Part shown: positions 1 to 12,500 of the stretch, one piece after another
Layout of the letters: each line of letters opens with the position of its first letter
Position numbering within the stretch: the stretch's first letter is position 1
Source of the DNA: Eudorina sp. 2006-703-Eu-15
Lineage: Eukaryota; Chlorophyta; Chlorophyceae; Chlamydomonadales; Volvocaceae
Length of the DNA stretch: 64,000 nt
NCBI GenBank assembly: GCA_003117195.1
Contig: BDSI01000001.1
Location: 1,629,765-1,693,764 of the forward strand
Direction of reading: 5' to 3'
The notes under the pieces: model-generated
The model's input: only the letters and a program-made list of their open reading frames with translations
Database searches by the model: none
Told to the model about the DNA's origin: nothing
Program-made: the position numbers and the translations under genes

Positions 1-566
1 TCGTCACCCAGGAATGCAAACGCAGCAGGCCTGGGATAAAAGTAGCCCTTCACACACACTTGGCGCCACATGATGGAGAACGGCGGTGAACATTTCATCG
101 CTCTCGCGAGGCCTCGTTCCGGCAGGTCCCGACTACGTGCGTCTGCGTGTGTGTATCCGTCGTGTTGCCTGGACACAAAACTTGCACACAGCCGCGTAAC
201 ATCATCACCGTATATGGCTATTTGTTGGTTGCGTAGTTTTTCGCCGGATTGCAAGGTCGAGCCTGAAGTGGATGTACGGACATCCGTACTGCTGATGGCC
301 TTGTCGACGCGCGATGGGCATGTTCGTTTTCACATGTTCAACATCAATACTGACTGTGTTAAGAATTCGGTGTCGCTGCTTTACGTTGGGTTAACCTGCA
401 GCGATACCGTATTGCTTAAAACTGTTTCCAAACGTACCGATTTTGACTCTGACTTTTTGCAAGCTTAAAAATTGTAATTGTGATGAGATACAATTTATAA
501 CCTTTCTGGTGCCTTTTGGCGCGCAAGGACGACTTTGGATTATTCGTCAGCTGTTCAAGTTTGCGA
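1..566. other. Left-edge non-coding stretch, probably 5' flank/UTR of the nucleoporin gene
   Basis: No reading frame here shows convincing protein character. Base composition is lower in GC than the exons that follow, as expected for promoter, 5' UTR or a first intron. Arabidopsis NUA has about 25 residues before the point where homology to the first exon proposed here begins, so a further upstream coding exon, inside or outside the window, is possible. No clear TATA box was identified. Confidence 0.4.
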
Positions 567-3500
567 ATGGAGGAACAGGAGCGGAAGATAGCGGATTTGG
601 AGCAAGCGCTCCAAGCCGCGCAGGCGCAGGTGGAGCTGTCGGGTCGATCCCTGTCGGCCCTACAGTGTGCTGACCTCTCCGCGCACCCCGCATGCAGGTG
701 GAAGCCAATGAGATGTCATACTCGCTTGCTCTTAAGGTACATCGGCATGATCGCTATGCCATCTCGCGGAAAGAGAAGGCATTGTTCCGTGACGCTTGCG
801 TCCTGTTTTCCGCCCACAGCGTTACCAGCAGGATGAGGAACGCTGGTCAGCTGAGAGGAGCCAGCTTCAGGAACGCGTCGGAAAGCTGGAAGCGGACTTG
901 CAGCAGCGGTCTCAGGTGCGGACCGGCACGGGAAAGACCTTGGGGCGAACCGACGTTGAGGCTGGACCACCAATTCCGTGGCCATGTCCTTGTGTGGGCA
1001 ATGAGATCAGAGGGGGGCTTCTACCGCACCGCAGGTGCAGGAGGAGCTTGCCCGGCTGGCCCAGGAGCTGCGGGGGAAGCAGCGCACTCTCGATGAGCTG
1101 CAGGCCGCCCTGAACGCGGCCACCGAGCAGCGCAACCACACCAGCCAGTCCCTGGACAGCTTGAAGACTGTACTGGCCGCCAAGGACGAGGAGGTGGCCA
1201 CACTCACCCGGCAGAAGGGTGACCTCACGGACCGGGTGCGTCAGCTGGAGGCCTTACAGAGCAGCAACGACAGCAAGATGCAGGTGGAGCTCCTGCGAAC
1301 ACAGCTGGAACAGGTGGGTTGATATGCGGCGAAGGGGTCAAGGTTGGACAGGTGGACGGCTTGCGGAATGAAGAGAACCTCGGCATGCGAAGGCGTGCCA
1401 TGAGAGCCCCGGGGTATGGGAAATTTGTGCAGCCCGGTGGGTTGACATGTGCTAGGGGGGAGTATGGAATGGTTACCTGTGTGCGGGGCGTCATGAGGGG
1501 GACTGGCCGGGTTCCGTGCGTCCACGCTAGTCGTGCGATACAGTCACGACGCAGCGCGTGGAGACTGTCAATCTGTCATTATCAAAGCCGCGGCCAAGCT
1601 CGCCCTATGCAATGTCGCGCACCTCGGATGACCCCAGGAGCGGAAGTTCTGGGAGAGCAAGAACAAACTGCTGGAGGACGAGCTCAATTCCAGGAACAGT
1701 ATGCTGCTAGAAGATCGGGGGTGAGCCGGGGGCATACTCGTTGGATAGCGCCCTGGCCTGAAACAAGGCACGGGAGGGCCGTCCCCATCGCGCTTAGGCC
1801 TCGGCCCGCCATCAGCACCACCAGCGGTTACAGTGTCCTGCCTTCCCAGTGTGCGACAGGCATTCCGGGGAAGGGAGCTGCTGCATGCGCCCCTACCAGC
1901 GCCTCGACAGTCCGCCGGAGGTTGCCTCCTGCGGACCACATGCTGCGGATCCGAACCAGTGGAGCCGAATCCGAAGATGTCAGTGGACTTGCCCGGACCT
2001 GAGACGCCGTGAAACAGTGCTCCCTGAACACACAGCACACATTGATTGAAAACGCTCAGCTACTCGACAGGGTATTGCATGTAACCTGTGCCCCTGTGGT
2101 GTATGCCCTGCGTGCGGCCACAGGCGCGCTGCCACCGAGCAGCTGTCGCTCCGAAACAAGGTGAACGAGCTGCAGTACAGCAACCAGGTGATGGAGACCA
2201 CTCGGAAGCAGCTGGAGGCGCAGCTGCGGGAACTGGAGGGCTTCCTGCGCGACGCACGAAAGTGAGTGGGTGTATCCCGTATGGTGCAGCCGTGGGCGGC
2301 CGAGTCGGAGGATGCTTCTGGAATCGGCCCAGGGTCGACTCCTGGGGCGCCATGGGCGAGCCAGGGACATGGTATCCCGGCCGCCAGGGACAACCGGGCG
2401 GGGGCCTGAATTTGGGAACTTGCAATTACGGACGTGGCGGAAGCGCGCTGGCGCCATTGTCGTCCAGCTCAGCGGGGCGGCTGCGGCAGCAGCCGAGGGA
2501 TGGCAGGCCGAGCTGCTGGGGTGGTCAAACCTGCTACTGATTTGATGGCATTTTTGCGGTTTCGCTGCTGGGGTGGTTTGACGAGACAAGTTGGGATTTC
2601 AGGCGCATTCTCCATTGCCTTGCACTGTGGTACTGTGTCTGTGCGCCATGTTTGTGCGGTGTGGTTCCTGGGATGGTGGGCACCTGGCGGCCGCGGGCTC
2701 GGAGCAAGCGGCCTGCCATGTCGAAGCGTGTCACCACCACGAGCGCCTCAAAGAGCGTGGGTTATCAGATCAGTGCACACCTGGCTTGGCTTGCCACCAT
2801 CCTCGTCTGCTTTCGCCCGCCGTGCAGGCAGGCGCACGACCAGGAGCAGGCACGGATCGACCTGGAGGAGCACTGGCGCCGCCAGGTGGGTGTGGGGGCC
2901 AAACCGTGGCACGCCGGACCCATGGGAAATCCTGCTAGCCGTCAACGGCTCGGCCAAGCAAACCATGCATGGGAGGAAGCTCGGACTGGGCAGCACACCG
3001 ACGCGTCCCGCTGGGCGCGAGAACCCGAGCGCCACGCATTTCACCGAAACCGCCGAGCTGAGCAAAAGCGACGACTGGGCATTTCCAATGGGGACATGTT
3101 TCGCTGCCGTAGCCGCTGCCGCGCCGGAATTCCCGGGGCGACTGCGCCATCGGGGAGTGACTCGCGGGACGGCCGCCCGCTGTCCGGGCCGGGCCGCTGT
3201 GCTACATCATTGTGCGCGCATCTCCGCAGGTGACGGAGTACCAGCACCTCGCGACGCAGCACCAGGCGGCGCGCGTCGCGGCGGAGGCGGAGACCGGGGC
3301 GCTGCGGCAGCAGCTTGGGGACCTGCAGGGCCAGCTGCAGGTGGGCTGGGCGGCTCCGATGGGCCGGATGGCGCCCTTCCGGCTCTAACTTTGCGGCTCC
3401 ACTGGGTGGAATACACACACCTGAGAGGCTCAGGGATTCCTTTAGGCAACTGGGAGCAACTGGGCGCAACGCGTGGTGAAGGTCCAGAGGCTCCAACGCC

Positions 3501-6500
3501 CGTCGCTGTGTGGCGGTCAACACGTCCGTCACCCCGTGTGCTGTGCCATGGCGTCGGCACCACCCGTTCCTGCGCGTCCCACTGCTCATCCCGCGGGTCG
3601 CCCTCCTCCCTGTGTTTTGCGCGCCACAGGTGCTCCAGGGGCTGTCCGAGGAGGCGGCCAGCAAGATCGAGGAGCTGCAGGCCGCTGCGGACGACGCCGC
3701 GAAGCAGCACCGGTCCCAGGTGCAGCGTCTCCACAGCGTCATTGCAATCGCCATGACCTCGGGCGATGTGACGGTGCTGACGAATGTGTTTCCGGCCGGG
3801 TCGCCCGAGGCGCTGGCGGCAGCGACCGCAGCCGCGGCGGCGCGGGCCGCCTCAGGCGGGGACGGCGGTGCCGCGGCCGCGGGCGGCAGCGGCGCTGCGG
3901 CCCCCGTGACGCCGGGCGTGCCGTTGTCGGCGGCAGCGGCGGCGGGTGCAGCGGCAGCGACCCCTGGGTCGGTTCGCGGGGAGGGGCTCCTGCAGGGCAA
4001 GAGCGTGATGGAGGTCTGGGCCATGTACCAGGACATGGTGAGTCCGGGGTCCGAGAGCAGTAAGCCCCACCTTGTCAACGACCCACGCGCCAGCGAATCG
4101 CCCAACCCATATCCAGGGTGGCCGGACGTGTCTTCGGACACGAAGATGAGGATGCCCATCGTAGCCGGCTCGCCGTCTTCGTAGACCAGCAGCTGCGGTT
4201 GCCGAAGCCCCTGACCGGTGCCACATGATATCCTTACACCACGCCGTCTGGATTTGTTCTGGGCTTGTTCTTTCTTTTCAATCCGTGCCCCCACAGCAAG
4301 ACGCCTGGCACCGGGAGCGTGCCGAGGTGCGGCGGATGGGCAGCTACATGGAGGCAATCGCCGCCGACCTGGAGGCCAAGGTGGCGTTCAGCGCCCGGCA
4401 GGAGGAAGAGATGGCCAAGATGAGGGAGGCCCTGGACCAGGCAATGGTGGGGCCCCGCGCTCGGAGAGCCGTGTGCACGGGCAAAAACGCAGCTGCTCAG
4501 CTTAACTCTGATGCCTTCCCCTCAAAGCAGAACGGTCCGCCGGTCCGTAGGGCGCGCAGCCCTGCCCCACCATCCGGTGGCCGCAGCCCGCAGGCGGCCC
4601 CCGCGGCCGCCGTCCGTCAACGGCCTCCCTCCTTCCACAGCGTCCGTGCGCGGTCTAGGTCGCACGCTTCCCAGCCCGACCTTTCTGACCCCATGCTTCT
4701 TTTCGCGGCTGCGGCCGCCAAACGCGCCCATCGCCGCAGGCCACGGGTGCTTCGCTGGAGGATCAAAACCGGCGGCTGCAGGCCGCGCTGTCCACGGCGC
4801 AGGCCACCCTGGAGCGCAAGGACTCGGAGCGCCGTGCCCAGGAGCAGAGCATCAAGGACCTGAGCCAGCAGGTGGGGCTGCTCCTGCTTGGGTATGAGGG
4901 GGTTTGGGTGTCTGGTGAAAATGAGCGAGTGATGGGTATGTGAGCAGATCGCGGTTACCTTTGTCAAAGGTGAGCCGCAAGCCGGGAAACTGGCTGCAGT
5001 ACTGTGTATATGTGTGTGTGTGTGTTGGAAGACCTAAGCTGAGTCAAGTGCACGTGGGGGGGCCGGGGCAGGCCCCCCGATCCCTTCTTTCACCGAGCCC
5101 ACAATTTCTCTGGCAACGCAGGTCAAGACGCTGATGGAGGAGGTGCAGCGTCTGAGCGGCCGACCGATCGCGCGCAGCAGCAGCATGGGCGGCGCCGGCG
5201 CCGCAGCAGCCGGGACCGACGGCGTCGGTCTGAGCGCGGAGCAGCTAATCAACGCCGGTGACGTCATCAGCCACCGCTTGGTCACGTTCCGTACATTGGA
5301 CGAGCTTGTGGAACAGAACAGGTGAGTGCGCGTCGGCGTCTTGGACCGACTGCCGCGGGCGATGCCGGGGGGGACTTGTACGGCGACACGCCGCTGTTCC
5401 TTTGTGTGTTTGTGCATGGCGCATCGCGCATGGTGCGCGTGGTTAGGCCTACACGAGGCCGCTGTCGCTAGTATCAGCTCCGCTTTAGGTCCTTTTGAAG
5501 GCGGGGTGGTGAAGGCGCCGTGGTGAAGGCAAGGGTGCACGGCGTCTACCTTACTTCAGGGCACGGAATCTGTACTCGTGATGCCTGCAGGCGGCTGCTG
5601 GCCCTGGTGCGGCAGCTGAGCGGCGAGAGCGAGCGCAGCCGGGCGGAGGTAGCACAGGACGTGGCGCAGCAGTTCGCGGCCCGGGAGCAGGAGTACAGGT
5701 GAGTCAGCGGGGCCCGGGTCAGGGGCAGCGGTGCGGGGCAGGGCCGGGTTGTGTGTGCGATCTGCGATGTGCCATGTGGGTGAGCGCTTGGCTGGCATCA
5801 GGGGAGGCTGTGGTGCGCGGCGTGTGCGTAGCGAGAAAGCAGCTCAAACCAACCCGGAAACGAGTGCGGCGGGGCCCCCGCGACGTGCGAAGTTGGCCAA
5901 GGTTGCGACGATGCCGCAGCGTGCAGATGTCGCACCGGCCTGTCCGGAGAAATAGATGCTGTACAAGGTGATACGCCCTTGCCGCTTTGCAAACAGCATT
6001 TTACTCATGGCCTCCTACGTCCCTACCACCTTCGACCATGCAGGACGGAAATTGCGGACCTGAATCGCCTGGTCAACGAGCTCAGCGAAGCCGCCAACCG
6101 CTCAGCCACCCGCATCAACGAACTCACGTCCCGTGCCGGGGAGCTGGAAGCCGCCCTCTCGGCGGCCAAGGCCGCGGCCCGCGGCGGCTCCGCCAGTGGC
6201 GGCGGCGTGCCCTCGTCGCCCGGCGGCATGCCGGCGCCACCTGGTGACGCGTCGGGCGGCGCCGACAACGGTGAGGCTGCCGCGGCCGCGGCCGCTGCGG
6301 CGGCAGCGGCGACTGCGGAGCTCACCCAGGTCCGTCAGGAGCTTGCTCAGACCCGGCAGGAGGCCAAGTCGCTGGCCGACACGATGCACGCCCAGGTGCG
6401 CCAGCAGATGCCAGAACCCAACCCCACTTAACCAACCCAACCCCACGACGATCTGTCCGAAACCGCCGACCGGCCAGACCGTACTTAACTGTGCGCTGCG

Positions 6501-9500
6501 CTAATTGTCGTGCGCTACCTTCTGACACAGACCTCGTGCGCGGGCTGGGTGGTGCGGGCGTGCGGCACATCTTACCCTGCAGGTGAATGAGCTCCGCGAG
6601 AAGCTGGCGCTCGCCGCCGCCGAGTCGGCCCGCCACGCCGGCCACGCGGAGGACTGGCGGCAGCGGTGCGGCACCCTGGAGGCGCTGCGGGAGAGCGAGC
6701 TGGCGATGCGCAACGCGCTGGCCGCGGAGAAGGTGCAGCTGGCGGCGCTGCTTACGACCGCACAGCAGAAGACCGACACGGCGCAGCGGGCTGTGGACGA
6801 CATGCAGACGCAGGTGCGGGGTAGAGACACGGGGACGGCATGGGGGTGAGACATCTGGGTGGCGTGGGGTAGGGATGTGCGCGGGGCAGGGATGTACGCG
6901 GGGTAGGGATGTGCGTGGCGTCCGCAGGCCCTGCTGTCTGCTGGGGGGCTGGTGCGCGGCAGCGTGCATCTGCGATTGAATGGCGCATGCTGTTTCAGCC
7001 GGTGCTTGCTGTGGCATCCGGGTCTTGATTTCACGATCGCCTGCGCGCCGATCGGTCGGTGATGAGGAAGATCTGTTGCCATCGGCAGGGCGGGTGATGC
7101 AATGGGGTTGCTTAATGATATCTGCCAGGGCAGGTTGGGTTCTCAAGTCACGTGCGCAGCTCTGAAACTGATTCATCCCCAGATCCGCTCTCGTACGGAG
7201 CACCACGTGGTTGTGGAGGCCCGCCTGGGGGCCCAGACCGCCGCCCTGGAGGAGGCCCGCAAGGCGCTGGCGCTGGCGGAGGGCGAGCGAAACCGCGCGG
7301 TGGCGGACGCCAAGGTGGCGGAGCAGCTGCGGGCCAGCAGGTGCGGTCAGACGGGGTTGGGGCGCGGGCACGTTGTTGAAGTGGCGTCCTGTGGAGGACA
7401 GGAGGGGGAATCACCGGTGCTGCGATGCACTGTGCCATTAAGGCCAGCTGCCGTAACATGTCATGCACCACTCACTTGAACCAAAAGTTCTGGTTTCTTG
7501 TCGTTTCAAAGCTGCCCGGAAGCGTGTTCTTTGTACAACCTGATGTGAGCCCCCCGTCCATGCCACGCCGCAGTGAGGCCACGGCGGCGATGCGCGAGCG
7601 GGAGCTGGAGCGGCGGGCCGCCGGCCTGGAGGCGGACCTGGCGCGCCTGCGCGAGGACCACGAGCGGCAGCAGACGCTGTTCCACCACTCCCTGGAGGCG
7701 GCCACATCGCAGGTGGGGTTGGGGTTGGAGTCCCAGGCAGACCGGGACGGCAGCCTGGCCAGGGCTGCATCCCGTGAATGAGCACCATTTGGGGCCTTAC
7801 GGGTTGGGCTGGGAATCTGTACCAAGTCGAGGCTTGAGTCCGACGCTGGGGATGGAACGGAGGCATGCGCGATTGAAAGCCTTGCCCTGTATGCCGTCGT
7901 GCCGTGTCCCGTGAACGCCCCCCGAGCATCCCTGTAACACCCGGCGGTAGCTCGGAGCGGATTGTCCTGCGTGAGCCCCTGACCGATGGCCATCGGTCCA
8001 TCTCCGCCATTGGCCAGAGGGTCGTTGAGAGCCAGGGGTGGGTGTTCCAGGGGTACTTGGAGGCCTGGGACGGAAACCCTGCCATCCATTGACAATCGCT
8101 TGGCGCTGACGCTGAACCTGACGGTGGCAATGACTGCGGCCGCCACCCTGGGCAGCTTCGGGAGGTACGCGAGGAGTCGAACGACTTGCGGCGGCTGCGG
8201 GACGAGGCGGAGAAGGCGCTGGCGGAGACGCGCGGCCAGGTCGCGGAGCTGCGCGGCCGGGTGGCGGAGCTGCAGGCGCAGCATGCGGAGCTGACGAGCC
8301 AGCTGGCGGCGGCCCGGGGCGCGAGCGGCAGCGCGGCGGTAGACATGGTGGAGGCGCAGAAGCTGCGGGACGCGGAGGCGCAGCTGCGGGAGGCGCAGGT
8401 GGGGACTGGAGATCCGTGCGTTGCTTGTCTCGCTGGCGGTTGACCCGTGGGTCAATATCGCGAGCGGCGTTCAAGTAGCAGCGGGACGCTGAGGCGAGGT
8501 TTGTGAGCTCGGGTTGGAAGAACTCCGAGCGGAGTAATACTAGACCGACCGGCCCCGTGAACAGGCCCGGTGTGTTGGACCTTGTGAACCTGGTGATGGT
8601 CGCGACAGTTGCCCAATGGGTTGGAGGACAAACGTGGGCCGTCTGCCCAGCGGTCCTTCGTGTGGCAACTCATCGCCATCGTTTGGATCGTGGCCACGAC
8701 CCGCGGGTCGTGACGCACCCCAAGGGCCAGGACGTGCCGGCAGCGCCTTTGGCACGTTGCTGCCGGCACTCTCAACTGAGCCCGCCGCTTTGCTTGCTGG
8801 CACGCACGCTCAGTTCTTGGCCCTGCCTACGGGTATCGTTGGTATCGTCGCCGTCCAGGTCGGTCTGCCTACGGGTCGGCATCGTCGCATTGCAGTTCCT
8901 TCTGCCTGCGAGCCGGCATTGTCGCCTCAGCGTTCGTATCCTTATCGCTTGTTGACCACTCGAATGCATCGTGTACCCACCGGCAACCAAACCCCCCTTT
9001 CAGGCCGACCTGGCCAGCACCCGCGAGCAGCTGGAGGCCCGCACCGCAGCCCTGGAGACCCTCCGCGGCGCCATGGCGGCGCTGCAGGGCACCTACGACG
9101 CGTTGCGGGAGAGCCACGAGGCCACCCAGGCGGCGGCGGCGCAGCAGGCGGCAGACGCCGAGGCCGCGCGCGCGCAGGCGCAGGCCGCGCTGGCCGCCGC
9201 GGAGGCCGCCACGGCGGAGGCGCGCGCCGCGCTGGCGGCGCTGCAGGCGCAGCACGAGGCGCTGCAGGCCAGCAGCGCGGCGGAGGCGGCCCGGCTGGGG
9301 TCCGAGGTACAGCGGCTGCGGCGCGACTTGGAGGACCGTGTCAACCAGCGCACCCGGGCGGACGAGGACATTGCGCGGCTGCAGGTGCGGCTGCGGTCCG
9401 GTCGTCCGGAGCCCGTATGTATGTTCAGCTTTATGTCAAGCTTTGTGTATGTTAAGCTTAGTGTGCCAAGCTCCTCTCTTCATGCAGATCCTCTGTATTG

Positions 9501-12500
9501 TGATACGCATCGCCGTGAACACCGCGCTCTGCAATCTGCGATCTGCTTCGCGCAGCGGTGAACCGCGCGCGTCCTTCAAGGGAGGGGCCATCCTCTTCTC
9601 CGTGTCGTGTTGCGATTCACCGGATGCGGAGATGATGGCATGTTCGACACCCGAGATGGCGGTGTGGTTATCTGGGCTGTTGCATTCCATTCGATGTGTA
9701 AGGAGCTGTGCCTTGCCGCGCCCCGGATGCTCTCTGTCAGGCCGCCGTGCGTGAGTACCGCAGCCGCTACGAGGAGGCGGTGGCGTCGCGCGCCCGTGAC
9801 GTGTCGGCGCTGCAAGCCGCGGAGACGAGCCTGGAGGAGACGCAGGCGACGATCATCCGGCTTCAGGTAGGAAGGAGGAGCAGGTTGGGCGCTTGGAGGT
9901 TGGGCTGTGACCGGTCGGATGACCGAAATGCGGGCCGTTGCTGGTCATGCTGGCGGCGCGAGACGTGGCATGAGCCCCGCGTTATGTATTACAGGGTGAG
10001 CCGGGGCCGCTACAATTTGTCAACTGCCATGGCTCCAGTTAAGGAATCCGCGTTTCCCGTGCTTCAGAAACTCTCCGCCTTCCTTGGCCGGCGCCGCTCT
10101 GCGACTTCCATGAGGCACCCCCGCCCCCTGTGTTGTTTGGCTCCGGCGATGCGCTTGCTCCGTTTGTGCTTGGCCGTGTGTCTAGAACGAGCTTACGGCC
10201 GCTCAGAGCGGCGTGGACGAGCGGCTGGCTGCTGCGGAGCGCGAGAAGGAGGCCCTGGCGGCGGAGCTGGCGGCAGCGGAGGCGCGCGTCGCGGAGCGCA
10301 GCGCCGCCAACGAGCAGCTGCTGGCTTCGGTCCGCGGAGTGCTGGCCGGCACCCACCACGAGCTAGTCGGCATGTCGGCGGAGCAGTACAAGGTGAGGCT
10401 GGGCATACGTCCCAAGGGTCGAGGCACCCGGTGGCACCCTTTTCCCTTTGCGCACAGGATCCCGGGGGGGTGCTGACGAGACGGCGATCGAGATGGCGGG
10501 CTGTCGGGGGGGGGCCTGGGTACCCCCCGCCAACTGCAGCGCAAATAACAAGCCTCGGACGTAGACTGCTGTGCCCCTGTCCCCAGCTTAGAAGCATACT
10601 CCGACATCCCTGCCCGGGCCACGACTTTGTATGGTCCTCTTCTCTCTGCCCGGTACACGTCCCTACCCGCTTGTCCTGTCCAGCCGTCCTGAAAACGGGG
10701 CCAGCGGGCCGTCACTAGCGAACGAGCTCTACTCCGTGCTTCAGCGAATACGCTCGTGGCGACATCAAACATCACCTTCCTTTGGCCCCTGCCCTTCCCG
10801 GCGGTCCCGCAGTCGCTGATGGATTACCTGGGTCGGGACAAGGCCCTGGCGGGCGCCCAGCTGGACTTGCTCACCTCGGAGCGCAACAAGCTGCGGGAGG
10901 AGCGGGATGGCGCCGTGCGCCAGGCGGCCGTGCTGCGCGCCCAAATGACCTCCCTGCAGGACTCCCTCACCACCAGCAGGGCCGACCTCCAGGTAACTCG
11001 GCCGCGCCACCCGCAAGCCGCTGTGTAGGGGCTGCCCCCGCACATTTCCACTTCCCGACGCCGTGTGCACGGGCGTGGTCGCCATGGGGATGCTTCGCGA
11101 CCCCCCGCAACCCGCACAGGGCTGCGGTTTCGGGGTGGAGGCCGACAACTGCGTTAGTCAGTGTGGGTGCGACCGACCCGACCCGATCCCACCCGGGCCC
11201 ACCCGGGCCCAACCCGCCGCTGACCGGTTGACCCTCCCAGGCGCGCATCAACCAACTGGAGGCGGAGGAGCACGGACGGCGCCTGGCGCAGGGACAGCTG
11301 CGGGGCGAGCTCGACGCTGCACGGGCAGGTGCGGAGCGGATCTGCACGCGTGACCGTCCGGCGGCCGCTTTGTACCGGCCCTGCCAGGAGAACGGCGCCG
11401 TGTCGTCGGGGTCCTTGGAATGGGTGCTCGGGGGCCGTCGTCGGAGCCCCTTGGTGCGCGGTCCTGGTTCTCAACGGCTGCACTCTGTTATGTAGCGTAA
11501 TGCATCCGTGCGTAAGGTGTGTAGCCCAGGGCGTCCATGCAGCTGCGCGATGATACAGCAACAGCAACAGCTGCAGCAGTACCCATGCCGCCTTTGCGAA
11601 TGAGTTGCTGCGCAGCTTCAGTTTCGGGGGGCGGCGTCTGTGTGCTGTGATCGTAAGGGGCGGCTACCATGGCCGTCCGCTAGCCATGGGACGCCCCAAC
11701 CGCAGGTCGTGGCAAGGTGTCGTACCGCCGTCGGCAAAGGCGGTGTCACTCACGACACCCTCCCACCTGGTCGCGTTCATGATCTCCTGGCCGGCTGCAC
11801 CGCCCCCCGCGTTTGAGACCGCGGCCGCGGATTGAGACGAACTGGCCCGGTCGCCTGTCGCGATACCTGTTGCAGAGTCGGAACGCCTGAAGGCGATGCT
11901 GTCGGACGCGGAGAAGCGAGCCACCGCAGCGGAGGGGGCCATGCGCGAGGCGACCGCCAACGCAGCCGGGCTGCAGACGCAGGTGGACGCGCACAAGCGG
12001 GGCGAGTCGCTCTGGAGGGATAAGTACGACGCGTTGATGAGCCGGTGAGCCCGGCTGGAGCCCGTTCGGGTGCTTGGCTAGGGGTGCGTGTGTTTGACTT
12101 TGCCAATCGTCATATGGCTGTTGCGTCGTGATCGTCTTGCATAGCACGGGGATCTAAAAAGAAACGGCCGGAGGTGAAGGGGCCGGTCTGTGAAGGGGGG
12201 CCGCAAACGGGCGCAAACGAATACATCGCTTGGTGCTGGTGATTACCACAGCCCAGCAGGAGCAGCCATGCCCCCAGGTTGAGGATGGACGGCAGTGCAC
12301 CTCGGCTTCCACGTCCCCAGGTGTTTTGGAGTACGATGGGGATGTGGTTGCAGGGCACACCGCGCGCAACGGACGGATCCGTAACCTCGGGGACCCGTAG
12401 TGTGGGAAAACCCTTTTTTAAAGCGTGGCACAGCAGCAGAATCCACGGGGGTACCTTGCGATGTCCGTTCCCACGTTTTTGTCGGTACGGCACAGGTACG